Notes: generated from the sequence alone by a model not told the origin. Shown: positions 7,642-16,217, counted from the first letter of the stretch. The stretch is DNA of 64,000 bases from Paenibacillus sp. (GCF_031177825.1 NZ_JAPSKE010000025.1:22354-86353), one strand, 5' to 3'. Numbers and translations: made by a program.

Positions 7642-7779
7642 TCAAAACGCCGCCTCGATTTGCGCCGCCGTCGAGCGCCCCGCGCCGCCGGCTGCCGGCA
7701 CGATCAACTCCCCGAACGTATAGATGGCCGCGCCTAGGATCAACACCGCGAGCGCCAACGTCGTCACCAGCTTCCCCAT
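7642..7779 (-). CDS. Mini membrane peptide, 45 aa, Tad operon
   Basis: A 45-residue peptide (MGKLVTTLALAVLILGAAIYTF, then a Gly/Ala-rich tail) with the same plan as the three peptides downstream: a basic start, one helix and a short external tail. The ATG at 7779 follows GAGGGGGCG. It immediately follows the TadC-like gene, where pilin genes are common in Tad loci. Divergence from the MSKIG pair suggests a distinct role. Confidence 0.65.
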   Translation of the reverse strand: MGKLVTTLALAVLILGAAIYTFGELIVPAAGGAGRSTAAQIEAAF

Positions 7780-7823
7780 GATTTCGCCCCCTCCCCGGCT
7801 TCGCCGCGATATTACCGGAATTC

Positions 7824-8690
7824 TCAAGCCGTAAAGCTAACGGTCAACTGCTCCAACACGGTCAGCATCCACGGATATACGAATAAAACCAAACAGACGA
7901 GAAAAGGGATCATGATGTAGAAGCTAATCCAGATCGGAGCGTTTTCGATCCGTTTGGACAGCTCGGCCTCCAGCGTCGCGTCGATGCTCTTCGAATGCTC
8001 GGTCAGCAGACGCCTTACGTCCTTGGATTTCGCACGGCTGACCGCGGCGAACGCGTTGACGAGCGGGAACGCCTCCGAGATGCCGACCGCGTCTTTGAAC
8101 GCCAAGATCGCCTCCCCTTGATCGTTCCCCCACTGCGCGGCGAGCTGGTGCAGCGCGGGCTTCAACAATCGCATCGGCCGCCCCGCTCGAAGGATCAGCT
8201 CCCGCATGTCCGTCTGATCCGTCATGCAGATCGACAGCCGATGCGCGAACTTCGAGATTTCGCCGAGCACGAGGGCGCGTCTTCGCGCGGCCAGAATCGC
8301 GATCGCCGCGGCGGGCGCCAGCCATCCGATCCCCGCGACGGCTATGCCCCCGAGCATCGCCCGTACCGTCCCCGCGAAGCCGGCGGCGTTCGGCAGCGTC
8401 GCCGCGAGCCATAAATACGCGCCGGCCAACGCCGCGCCGCGCCGCCCCCATCGATATCCCCGATACGTCCAGCCGACGCCCGCGAGACGCGCCTTCTCGA
8501 GGAACGCCCGCTCGTCCGCGGACAGCTCCGGGAACGACGGCGCCTCTCCTTCCTCTTCCCGCTCTCTTCGCCAGTACCGCTCGATCAGCGCCTTGACCGT
8601 ATTCGCGCGGCTTCGCGCCAGCGGCTTCAGCAAAGCCCCCCAAGCAAGGGCCGCGCCGACGCCGAAGAGCGACATCCACAGCCATTTCAT
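7824..8690 (-). CDS. TadC-like platform membrane protein
   Basis: A 288-residue type II secretion F-domain protein. An N-terminal helix (residues 4-20), two central helices at about 85-140, a cytoplasmic helical domain with ...KFAHRLSICMTDQTDMRELI, and a C-terminal hydrophobic segment (FYIMIPFLVCLVLFVYPW) match TadC/GspF-type inner-membrane platform proteins that pair with the motor ATPase. It lies 18 nt after the TadB-like gene. The ribosome site is weak (GGACGGGG). Confidence 0.75.
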   Translation of the reverse strand: MKWLWMSLFGVGAALAWGALLKPLARSRANTVKALIERYWRREREEEGEAPSFPELSADERAFLEKARLAGVGWTYRGYRWGRRGAALAGAYLWLAATLPNAAGFAGTVRAMLGGIAVAGIGWLAPAAAIAILAARRRALVLGEISKFAHRLSICMTDQTDMRELILRAGRPMRLLKPALHQLAAQWGNDQGEAILAFKDAVGISEAFPLVNAFAAVSRAKSKDVRRLLTEHSKSIDATLEAELSKRIENAPIWISFYIMIPFLVCLVLFVYPWMLTVLEQLTVSFTA

Positions 8691-8708
8691 CCCCGTCCAT
8701 TCGCCTCC

Positions 8709-9680
8709 TCAGAACGTTCTCTGACCCGATCTAACGACGAGCACCATCGACGCGAACAGTACGACGCCGGAGAACAACATGATCCAACGCCCGCCCGGAT
8801 CGACGAAATAATGCCGATAATTCGCCCCGTCGGCATACACGTTGAAGAACACGATCCCGAAGGCGAAGGCGACCATCACCGCCGTTCCGATCCGGTAGAC
8901 GGTCACCATGGCCAGGCGTCGTTCCTCGTTCTTCCGCGCCCGCTGCATATCGACGACAAGCTTATGCAACGCTTCGATCACGTCGTGTCCGAATTTATGC
9001 TTGATCGACAGGATGTCCGCCACGTCTTCCGCCCACTCGTTGTCCGCGCGCCGCGCGAATTCGAATAACGCCTCCTCCAGCGAGCCGCCCATATGCGATC
9101 GCAGCTCGAGCCGCCTCCATTCGTCCCGGACGTGATCCGGCATCGTCGCGGCCGACCGGCTGATCAGCTCCTGAACGGTGCGGTTGTCGTTGTAGTGGCC
9201 GACGACGTTCTGCACGAGCTTGATCATATCCAGCGCGATGCGATGCCGCTTCCGCTGCAGCCGGAATTTGACGTAAAAATACGGCAACGATCCCAGCAGC
9301 CCGCCGGCGACGGTGTTGAGCAGCCACGTATCGGCGCCGATCATCCGGTCCGCGTCGAGCGCGTACCGCAACCGCATGGCGTCGACGGAAGCGTCGACCG
9401 CGAACCAGCCGACCGCGCCGATGAACAGCATCGCGCCGACGACCGCTTCCACGGGCCACCGCACGTCCGCGATCTCCATCTCGTCCGCCAGCCCTCTTAC
9501 GAACGCCAGCTCCCGGAACGCTCCGCTTCGTTCGAGGCGGATCGGTCCGAGCAACGACGCGCGGAGACGCTTGTCCCGCCACCAGACGGACAACCTCGAC
9601 ATCCATGCCACGACGACGACCCCGCTTCCGGCGATCCATATCCCCGCGAAAGCGGCTTCGGCGATCCAGCCCGCCGTCAT
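8709..9680 (-). CDS. TadB-like platform membrane protein
   Basis: A 323-residue protein, also of the type II secretion F-domain class, with an N-terminal helix, helices at about 80-130, a soluble helical domain (LDMIKLVQNVVGHYNDNRTV, then LRSHMGGSLEEALFEFARR) and two C-terminal helices. Together with TadC it should form the platform for the CpaF ATPase. The ATG at 9680 overlaps the cpaF stop by 4 nt (ATGA), so I prefer it to longer upstream starts. Confidence 0.75.
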   Translation of the reverse strand: MTAGWIAEAAFAGIWIAGSGVVVVAWMSRLSVWWRDKRLRASLLGPIRLERSGAFRELAFVRGLADEMEIADVRWPVEAVVGAMLFIGAVGWFAVDASVDAMRLRYALDADRMIGADTWLLNTVAGGLLGSLPYFYVKFRLQRKRHRIALDMIKLVQNVVGHYNDNRTVQELISRSAATMPDHVRDEWRRLELRSHMGGSLEEALFEFARRADNEWAEDVADILSIKHKFGHDVIEALHKLVVDMQRARKNEERRLAMVTVYRIGTAVMVAFAFGIVFFNVYADGANYRHYFVDPGGRWIMLFSGVVLFASMVLVVRSGQRTF

Positions 9681-11080
9681 GACCACACCCCCAATCGGCG
9701 AAAAGGCTCCGCTTCCGCCCCCCGCGAAAGCAAATGGTTTCTTAATGGCGCGCTGAACGCCGCGCCGGTGAACGACCATGTCTTCGCTTCGTAATCCCAC
9801 AACACGAGCGGGCTGGCGACGGGCTCGCCGCGTTCGTCGACGTACAGCTCCGTCACTTCCGTAACGACGCGCCGCATCCGTTCCCCTTCCTTCACGAGCC
9901 GCAGAAACACTAGAATGTTAAACGCCCGCGCCACCCGTCTTTCCGCGGCGGCGACTTCGTGCTGACGACCGTCCTGCTTCATCATGTCCACGACGTCCGA
10001 CAAGAACGACTCTCTGTACTTCGTGTGCATCGTGCCCATGACGTCGTGACCCCTCAGCGCGCCTTGCACCATCTGAGACACTTCGGCTCCTTTGGCTTCC
10101 CCGACGACGATCCATTCCGGGCTCATGACGAGCAGCGGCTTGAAGGCGTCCTCCATCGTCAAATCCGATTCGGCCGCCTCCCGAGCCGCCAAGATGTTCC
10201 GGCGTTCGCCGAGGCGTTCGCGGAGCGCGATTTCGAACTCCTTCTCCAACGTACGGATGCGTTCTTCCTCCGGAATTTCCGAAACGAGAGCGAACAGGAA
10301 CGTCGTCTTTCCCGTATTCGTCCCTCCTCCGATCAGGAAGCTGGCATGGTACCGCACGAGCAGCGACAGCAGTTCCGCCGTCGGCGCATCGACGGTGCGA
10401 AGCTCGACGAGCCGCTCCAGCGTGACGTCCCGCACGATGAAGTTGCGGATATGAATGCTCGGCACGTCCGTATACGGTTCGCGGGTCATGACGAGACGGG
10501 AACGATTCCATAAATACGATTGCACGAACGGCTGCCGTTCGCTGATCGGCTTCTTCCCGCACAACGCGAGACGATCTTGGACGAGCCGGACCTCCTCCAG
10601 GCTGGCGAACGACCGGTGATGCAGCGTCTGCTTCCCGCCGCGGATCACGTAAATCGATCGCCCGATCACTTGCACTTCCTCCACGTCCGGCTGCTGCTTC
10701 AAGTCTTCGATGAGCCCGGCGCCGCACGCGGTCGCGAACACGCAGTCGGTCGGGGACAAATCGTCGATCATCGTTCTCGGGTCGATGTCGAGCCGGAACT
10801 CGGTTAAGAGCGTGTCGATCATCGCCTTCATGCGGGTCTGCGCCCCGGGCTCTCCTAACCCGGCGTTCAAAATATCCCGGTACAACGAATCGTCTTGCTT
10901 GGATCGCTCCATGAGGTGCTCGTATACGACGCGCGACGCGTCGCGCAAAGACACCCTGCGAAGCTCGCTCCCCTCGCCTCCGGTCCCGGAACGCCCGGCA
11001 GCCATAGCGTCCCTCCGGTATTTCGCCGGATCGAAACGTCTGCGCGGCAGCGTCGGCACCGCTCTCGGCACAGCGTCCAT
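9677..11080 (-). CDS. cpaF: CpaF/TadA-type secretion motor ATPase
   Basis: A 467-residue hexameric ATPase of the GspE/VirB11 superfamily that powers Flp/Tad pilus assembly. Walker A GGGTNTGKTT is at residues 251-260. The Walker B-like segment EWIVVGEAKGAEV and the MGTMHTKY histidine segment follow. The N-terminal 100 residues include a Pro/Arg-rich head and a helical region as in CpaF. The ATG follows GGAGGGGGGAG, 19 nt after cpaE. This is the best-supported gene of the locus and fixes its identity as Tad-type rather than competence or type IV a pilus. Confidence 0.9.
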   Translation of the reverse strand: MDAVPRAVPTLPRRRFDPAKYRRDAMAAGRSGTGGEGSELRRVSLRDASRVVYEHLMERSKQDDSLYRDILNAGLGEPGAQTRMKAMIDTLLTEFRLDIDPRTMIDDLSPTDCVFATACGAGLIEDLKQQPDVEEVQVIGRSIYVIRGGKQTLHHRSFASLEEVRLVQDRLALCGKKPISERQPFVQSYLWNRSRLVMTREPYTDVPSIHIRNFIVRDVTLERLVELRTVDAPTAELLSLLVRYHASFLIGGGTNTGKTTFLFALVSEIPEEERIRTLEKEFEIALRERLGERRNILAAREAAESDLTMEDAFKPLLVMSPEWIVVGEAKGAEVSQMVQGALRGHDVMGTMHTKYRESFLSDVVDMMKQDGRQHEVAAAERRVARAFNILVFLRLVKEGERMRRVVTEVTELYVDERGEPVASPLVLWDYEAKTWSFTGAAFSAPLRNHLLSRGAEAEPFRRLGVWS

Positions 11081-11099
11081 GCACTTCTCCCCCCTCCGT

Positions 11100-12329
11100 T
11101 CAGAACAATCCGGACAATAACGATACGAGCCCCGGCCGCCGGCGCGGCGCCTCCCGCTCCGCGAACGGCTCTCGACCGGACGCGACGCGAAGCCGGCTCG
11201 CGAGCCGATAGACGCCGGCCGCGAATTCGTCCGCCTGCGTCGCGTCGACGAGCGGGCGCCCTTCTTCGGCCATCCGAAGGCCGAGGCCGCCCGGCACGTT
11301 CGGCGCGACCGCGGCCAGCGTCATCCCGAGCGCCGCGGCGGCTTTCTCCGGGGACTCCGCCGCCGGATCGAACCGGTTGCACACGAGCTCGATGTCGGAA
11401 GCCGCGAGTCCGCAGAGCTTCCAGTAGCATGCATACCATTCGGTCCAGCTCCACAGGTACGAATGCGAGCGATTGGCCGCCACGAGCCAGCGCACGTCCC
11501 CCCCGCGCACCGCGCAGACGGTCGCCGCGTTATCCGGGAACGACGATACGTCGACGATCGTGACGTCGAACGTCTGCCGGCACACCGACAGCAGCGTCTC
11601 CATCATCTCGGGGCTGACGTCGGCCGCCGTGTCCCGGCGATGCGTCCCGTACAGAACGCGCAAATTCGGCGTCTTCCGGTACGGAACCGCGGCCTCGCGC
11701 AGCTCCGCCGGGGACAGCGCCCCGGTCTGGAGCTTCGGCCGCAGCGCCGCGTTCGTCCGCCCGACGTCGGGGACGCGGAGGGCGACGCGAAGCTCCGGAT
11801 TTTTCAAATTCAAATCCAACAATCCTACGCGCAGCGTGGGAGACTCCCGCGCCAGCGTCAACGCGACGTTCCCCGCGATCGTCGTGGCGCCGTCCTTGCT
11901 GGCCGCGGACCATACCGTCGCGACGATGCCGCGGTCCGCCGCCGTCTCCGCGAGATCGCGCTCGACCCCGCGGAGCGCGATCGCGGCGATCTCCTCCGTT
12001 CCCGCCCCCAGCGGAACCCACTCCATCCCGGCATCCGACGCGAGCCGCTGCGCCGCCTCCAACCAGAGCGCGTCGTACGCCGACTCGCTCGGGACGACGA
12101 CGACCCTCGCGTCCGGCCGAACGGACCGCAGCGGACCGATCCATTCCCAAGGGTACGCATCCGCGACGAGATCCATATGCAGCACGATCGTCTCGAACGT
12201 CTCCCGCGCCGCTTGCCGGAAAAACGCGTCCTTCTCATGCGCCAACACCCGGCGCCGCGGCCGCTGCGGCATTATGGCCAGCAAGCGGGCCAGCGGTTCG
12301 CCTTCCTTCATGCCGATCAATAAACTCAT
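11100..12329 (-). CDS. CpaE/TadZ-like ParA-family protein with altered P-loop
   Basis: A 409-residue protein with an N-terminal receiver-like region (about 1-135) and a C-terminal MinD/ParA-like domain. CpaE/TadZ proteins localise the pilus machine. The P-loop region reads WSAASKDGATTIAGNVA. Compared with KGGVGATT of typical CpaE/TadZ proteins, the first signature lysine is also replaced, so nucleotide binding may be weak or lost. Later motifs LLDLNLKNPE and VTIVDVSSFPDNA fit the Walker A' and Walker B strands. It overlaps cpaB by 4 nt (ATGA), which supports this start. Confidence 0.8.
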   Translation of the reverse strand: MSLLIGMKEGEPLARLLAIMPQRPRRRVLAHEKDAFFRQAARETFETIVLHMDLVADAYPWEWIGPLRSVRPDARVVVVPSESAYDALWLEAAQRLASDAGMEWVPLGAGTEEIAAIALRGVERDLAETAADRGIVATVWSAASKDGATTIAGNVALTLARESPTLRVGLLDLNLKNPELRVALRVPDVGRTNAALRPKLQTGALSPAELREAAVPYRKTPNLRVLYGTHRRDTAADVSPEMMETLLSVCRQTFDVTIVDVSSFPDNAATVCAVRGGDVRWLVAANRSHSYLWSWTEWYACYWKLCGLAASDIELVCNRFDPAAESPEKAAAALGMTLAAVAPNVPGGLGLRMAEEGRPLVDATQADEFAAGVYRLASRLRVASGREPFAEREAPRRRPGLVSLLSGLF

Positions 12330-13099
12330 GGCAACGTCGCCTCCTCCTCGATCAACGCTCCCGCGTACGTCGCGAAATCGTCCGTCACGCGCGCTTCTTC
12401 CGCTTCCTGCAGCGAAGGCTCCGGCAGCGCCAGCTTGATCGAGCCGACGAGCGAAGCGAGCGCATACGCTTCGTAGATCTCTGCGTCCATAATGAACGTG
12501 TTCATGCCGGGCCTCCCGTCGGCGCTGGCCCGGACTCGATCTCTCTGACGGGCCGCGGACTGGAACGGGGCGTCATACGGCGCGGCGTCCGTTATTTCCG
12601 CTCCTTCCGTCGATCGGACGCTGGCGACGCGGAGCCCTTCGATGACCTTCAGCGCTCCTCGCGGGACGCCGCCGAGCGTCGCCGGAGCGTCGAACTCGAC
12701 CCAGACGTCGACGAGGTCTCCCCTGCGCAGCATGTTGCTCACGTTCTTCACGTCGTCGGTCGGGAAGCTGACGTACCGCTCCCCGGCCCCCGGCGTCAAC
12801 TGCCGGTCCGCCAGCTTCCACGACGCGAACGTCTCGTTCGGGCCGATCGGCGCGACCGCCGATCTCCCGATAATGTCGGCCTCGTCCCGCAGCGCGTCGG
12901 CCGCAAGCGCGGCTTCCGCGATCCGCACCCGCCGCACCATCGAAGCGTCCACCGTCTCCCCGCTCGCGATGAGCCGCGTCGGCATGATCGCCTCCACCGT
13001 CCGCGCGTCCAGCTCCGCGTGTTCGGCGTAACGAGCGAAGCCGTACACCGACGCCGCCATCAGCAAGACGCCGAGCCCCGTCACCAACCATCTCCTCAC
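12326..13099 (-). CDS. cpaB: CpaB-like SAF-domain pilus assembly protein
   Basis: A 257-residue protein with an N-terminal membrane anchor (WLVTGLGVLLMAASVYGF) and a SAF domain beginning at about residue 37 (AIMPTRLIASGETVDASMVRRV), the arrangement of CpaB/RcpC. The GTG start follows GGGGAGAGAAGCAG. It is the first gene of the Tad operon, about 100 nt after the likely transcription start and 32 nt after the leader hairpin. In Gram-negative bacteria CpaB works with a secretin; none is expected in this Gram-positive lineage. Confidence 0.8.
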   Translation of the reverse strand: MRRWLVTGLGVLLMAASVYGFARYAEHAELDARTVEAIMPTRLIASGETVDASMVRRVRIAEAALAADALRDEADIIGRSAVAPIGPNETFASWKLADRQLTPGAGERYVSFPTDDVKNVSNMLRRGDLVDVWVEFDAPATLGGVPRGALKVIEGLRVASVRSTEGAEITDAAPYDAPFQSAARQRDRVRASADGRPGMNTFIMDAEIYEAYALASLVGSIKLALPEPSLQEAEEARVTDDFATYAGALIEEEATLP

Positions 13100-13120
13100 C
13101 TGCTTCTCTCCCCCCGTCGG

Positions 13121-13170
13121 AAAACAAAAAACGCCCAGCTACCGCTTATGTCCTAAGCGGTAACCGGGCG
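13121..13170 (-). terminator. Leader hairpin with T-tract before cpaB
   Basis: The minus strand folds as CGCCCGGTTACCGCTTA / TAAGCGGTAGCTGGGCG around a 5-nt loop, followed by TTTTTTG. This is a strong intrinsic-terminator shape. It lies between the promoter at 13205-13233 and cpaB, so Tad transcription must pass it, or it ends tsaD transcription. A purine-rich segment GGAGCGAAAGC lies just before the stem. An attenuator is possible; I could not match it to a known riboswitch. Confidence 0.7.
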
Positions 13171-13204
13171 ATGCTTTCGCTCCGTAAACGATTCGATTAG
13201 TTAA

Positions 13205-13233
13205 AATTTAGCACGCCGAACGATCGGCGTCAA
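13205..13233 (-). promoter_or_regulatory. Sigma-A-type promoter for the Tad operon
   Basis: Minus strand TTGACG (13233-13228), a 17-nt spacer, then TAAATT (13210-13205). The start point is expected near 13198, giving a leader of about 100 nt to the cpaB GTG, with the terminator-like hairpin inside it. It lies downstream of the tsaD stop codon, so the Tad genes can be transcribed independently of the t6A operon. Confidence 0.6.
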
Positions 13234-13304
13234 CAGCCTTTTCGCAAAAGCCAGATCGCAGAATCCCCGCGCCCGGCCAACGGCCGTGCCCGTGCCAGCG
13301 CCAG

Positions 13305-14336
13305 CTACACCGTCCCCGCGCCCCACTCCTCCAAAGAAAACAGCGGCTCCGCCTTCAGCTCCAGCCCGGCGAACTCCCCGCGCTTCCACTTCAAGTAGCC
13401 GGCCGCCGCGATCATCGCCGCGTTGTCGGTGCACAGCGACATCGGCGGCACGACGAGCGGCACGCCGGCCGCCGCGCACGCCTCGCCGAGCGCTTCGCGC
13501 AGCCCCCGGTTCGCCGCCACGCCGCCGCACAGCAGCAGCTGCCGCGAGCCGAACTCGCGCACCGCGCGCATCGCCTTCGTCACGAGCACGTCGACCGCCG
13601 AGCGCTGGAAGCCTAACGCAAGGCCTGCGCGGTTGACGACGTCTCCTTTCATCTTCGCCTGGTTAACCTGCGCCAGCACCGCCGACTTCAGGCCGCTGAA
13701 GCTGAAGTCGTACGAGTCGTCCTCGAGCCAGGCGCGGGGCAGGACGATTTCCTCGTCCGCCTGCGACGCCAGCTTGTCCACGTGCGGACCGCCCGGGTAC
13801 GGCAGCCCCATCGCGCGCGCGACCTTGTCGTACGCTTCGCCGACCGCGTCGTCCCGCGTGCGGCCGATGATGCGGAAGTCGCCCTCGGACGCGACGTGCA
13901 CCAGCTCCGTATGGCCGCCCGAAGCGACGAGCGCCATCAGCGGATACGTCAGCTCCTGCACGAGCGCGTTCGCATAAATATGGCCCGCGATATGATGTAC
14001 GCCGATGAGCGGAATTTCGAGCGCGTACGCGAGCGACTTCGCGGCGATGACGCCGACGAGCAGCGAACCGACGAGGCCCGGTCCTTGGGTGACGGCGATC
14101 GCCGACAAATCCCGCAGCTCGACCCCCGCCTCGCGGACCGCCTCCTCGAGAATGCGCGTCATCGATTCCACGTGCTTTCTCGAAGCGATCTCGGGCACGA
14201 CGCCGCCGAATTTCTTATGCGTTTCGATTTGGCTGGAGACGACGTTGGACAAAATCGTCGCGCCGTTCTCGACGACGGCCGCCGACGTTTCGTCGCAGCT
14301 CGTCTCGACCGCGAGCAGCAGCTCCCTCTTCATCAT
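13305..14336 (-). CDS. tsaD: tRNA t6A37 threonylcarbamoyltransferase TsaD
   Basis: A 343-residue Kae1/Qri7/TsaD protein that transfers the threonylcarbamoyl group to A37 of ANN-decoding tRNAs. The family start LAVETSCDETSAA is present, as is the metal-binding H-x-x-x-H (HIAGH, residues 115-119), VASGGHTEL, and the C-terminal LLLCGGVAANRGLRE and PMSLCTDNAAMIA segments. The ATG at 14336 overlaps the rimI stop codon by 4 nt; a second ATG follows directly. With tsaB and tsaE it forms the bacterial t6A complex. Confidence 0.96.
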   Translation of the reverse strand: MMKRELLLAVETSCDETSAAVVENGATILSNVVSSQIETHKKFGGVVPEIASRKHVESMTRILEEAVREAGVELRDLSAIAVTQGPGLVGSLLVGVIAAKSLAYALEIPLIGVHHIAGHIYANALVQELTYPLMALVASGGHTELVHVASEGDFRIIGRTRDDAVGEAYDKVARAMGLPYPGGPHVDKLASQADEEIVLPRAWLEDDSYDFSFSGLKSAVLAQVNQAKMKGDVVNRAGLALGFQRSAVDVLVTKAMRAVREFGSRQLLLCGGVAANRGLREALGEACAAAGVPLVVPPMSLCTDNAAMIAAAGYLKWKRGEFAGLELKAEPLFSLEEWGAGTV

Positions 14337-14830
14337 GCCCGCCCCCCTTCGCTCCGCGCGGATCCGAACGGCAGCTCCGCCCACATAATAATGGCGTCCT
14401 CGCCGTTATCCGAGTAATAACCGGGCCGCAGGCCGACCGCCTCGAAGCCGAATTTCTCGTACATGCGCCGAGCGACCGCGTTGCTGGGGCGCACCTCGAG
14501 CGTCATCCGCTGCGCCCCGAGCCGGACCGCGCGGGAGCCGAGCTCCGCCAGCATCCGCTCGCCGAGCCGACGGCCGCGGAAATCGCCCGTCACGGCGATG
14601 TTCGTCACATGCGCCTCGTCGATAATGATCCACATGCCGCCGTAGCCGATCAGCCGGCCCTCGTATTCCATAACGATATATTGAGCGAACTGATTTTGCG
14701 TCAGCTCGCTGATGAACGCTTGCTCCGACCAAGGCGTCGCGAACGATTCGACCTCGATCGCGCTGACCTCCGGGATATCCTCGTACCGCATCATGCGGAA
14801 AATCACTTCCGGCGCCGTCGCCGCACTCAT
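14333..14830 (-). CDS. rimI: Ribosomal protein S18-alanine N-acetyltransferase RimI
   Basis: A 165-residue single GNAT domain. The acetyl-CoA loop region VTNIAVTGDFRGRRLGERML and C-terminal AVARRMYEKFGFEAVGLRPGYY match RimI, which acetylates the S18 N-terminus. The gene lies between tsaB and tsaD, as ydiD does in B. subtilis. Two ATG codons are possible, 14839 and 14830; AAAGGGG lies 10 nt before the second but touches the first, so I chose 14830. Confidence 0.92.
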   Translation of the reverse strand: MSAATAPEVIFRMMRYEDIPEVSAIEVESFATPWSEQAFISELTQNQFAQYIVMEYEGRLIGYGGMWIIIDEAHVTNIAVTGDFRGRRLGERMLAELGSRAVRLGAQRMTLEVRPSNAVARRMYEKFGFEAVGLRPGYYSDNGEDAIIMWAELPFGSARSEGGRA

Positions 14831-14851
14831 GCTACCCATGCCCCTTTCGCG

Positions 14852-15697
14852 TCAGTTCCGCTCCCGCGCTTTCTCCCGCGCCTCCGCGGCGCTAGCTGCG
14901 ACGAGCTTCGCCTCCGCCTCCGCCAGCTGCGCGTAGTTCGGCAGCGCGTCGTGCGGATCCCGCACGCGGATCGCCTCGCCGCGAAGACGCGCGATGCTCG
15001 CCACGTCCAACGCGGACATCGACCACGGCCGGCGCAGCACGATCGCGTTCAAGCCGGCCGCGGCGGCGTCCAGCATGTCGGCGAAGCCGCCGTCGACCTC
15101 GCCGACGAACACGACCGTCCCCGGCCGCTCCGCCGCGCGCAGCCACGCCTCCGCTTGCTCGCGGAACATCGTCACCGCATCCGCGCCGACCCGGCGCCAA
15201 GCGCCGGCGGCCCCGACGGCGGCGTCGTCCGCGTCGGCGGCGAACAGCGCCGTGTACGCCTGTCCGCGCCGCGCGTCCAGCGCCGGCACGACCCAAGCCG
15301 GCGCGCGCACCGCCGTCGTCCCCGCTGCCGCATCCCGCCAGCCGCCGAACGCCAGCGCCTCCAGCGACGATACCGCGTACACGGGCAGCCCGAGCGCCCA
15401 AGCGAACGTCTTCGCCATCGTCACGCCGATCCGCACGCCGGTATACGATCCCGGCCCGCAGCCGACCGCGACCGCCCGTACGTCGCGCGGCCGAAGCCCC
15501 GCCGTCCGCACGAGCTCGTCGATCTCCGGCAGCAGCTTCACCGAATGGTTCCGCTCGGCGTTCGTCGTCCGCTCGGCCAGCACCGTCTCGCCGTCCGTCA
15601 GCGCCATCGTCATCGACGCCGTCGACGTATCGATCGCGAGCAGCGGGCCGTCCGGCAAGCCCGTTCCCGGGCCGGTCTCATTCCGTCTGTCACTCAC
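14852..15697 (-). CDS. tsaB: tRNA t6A dimerisation partner TsaB
   Basis: A 281-residue ASKHA-fold paralogue of TsaD, needed as its partner in t6A synthesis. Family features are LLAIDTSTASMTMAL near the N-terminus, GCGPGSYTGVRIGVTMAK in the middle, and VVPALDARRGQAYTALF. The GTG start at 15697 lies 9 nt after GAGGGGG and inside the last codons of tsaE (8-nt overlap), typical of coupled translation. The C-terminal 60 residues are Ala/Glu-rich and variable. Confidence 0.95.
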   Translation of the reverse strand: MSDRRNETGPGTGLPDGPLLAIDTSTASMTMALTDGETVLAERTTNAERNHSVKLLPEIDELVRTAGLRPRDVRAVAVGCGPGSYTGVRIGVTMAKTFAWALGLPVYAVSSLEALAFGGWRDAAAGTTAVRAPAWVVPALDARRGQAYTALFAADADDAAVGAAGAWRRVGADAVTMFREQAEAWLRAAERPGTVVFVGEVDGGFADMLDAAAAGLNAIVLRRPWSMSALDVASIARLRGEAIRVRDPHDALPNYAQLAEAEAKLVAASAAEAREKARERN

Positions 15698-16190
15698 GCG
15701 CCAGCACCCCCTCGTCCGCCATCGCCGCGCAGAACGAAGCATACGGCTCGCCGTGCGGACGGACCGCGAAGATGCGCTCCGACGCGCCCGCCACGCCGAT
15801 ATACAGCTCTAGCCGCTCCGCCGGCAGTAAGTCGGCGATCAAGCTCGCCCACTCCACCGCGCACACCCCGGCGCCGAAGAAATATTCCTCCAGCCCGAGC
15901 TCGTCCGCTTCCTCCTGCGAGAGGCGATAGACGTCCATATGATAGAAGGGCATGTCCCGCCCTTCGTATTCCTTAATAATCGTGAACGTCGGCGAATTGA
16001 CCGTCCCCCGCACGCCGAGCGCGCGAGCGAGCGCCTGCGAGAAGCGCGTCTTCCCCGCTCCCAAATCGCCGTCCAGCGCCACCACCGCGCCCGGTCCGAG
16101 ACGCGCGGCGAGCCGGGACGCCAAGCGTTCCGTATCCGCCTCGTCCCGCGCCTCGAATCGATATTCCGTCAACCTCGGCAACCCCTTCAT
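15690..16190 (-). CDS. tsaE: tRNA t6A ATPase TsaE
   Basis: A 166-residue P-loop ATPase that activates the TsaB-TsaD complex. Walker A is DGDLGAGKTRF (about residues 40-50). The family segment VNSPTFTIIKEYEG and YHMDVYRL follow, with ...CAVEWASL. It starts 28 nt after thiL. The ATG at 16190 lacks a good ribosome site; an in-frame TTG six codons later, after AAGGGG, is an alternative start. Confidence 0.95.
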   Translation of the reverse strand: MKGLPRLTEYRFEARDEADTERLASRLAARLGPGAVVALDGDLGAGKTRFSQALARALGVRGTVNSPTFTIIKEYEGRDMPFYHMDVYRLSQEEADELGLEEYFFGAGVCAVEWASLIADLLPAERLELYIGVAGASERIFAVRPHGEPYASFCAAMADEGVLARE

Positions 16191-16217
16191 CTGTAGAAAA
16201 TGTCCCGCACCCCCGGC

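Noticed and set aside
13121..13200. Cyclic-di-GMP (GEMM) riboswitch
   Set aside because: Fragments resemble GEMM pieces (GGTTACC, GCGAAAGC), but they are in the wrong order and the aptamer core is not complete. I call only a leader hairpin.
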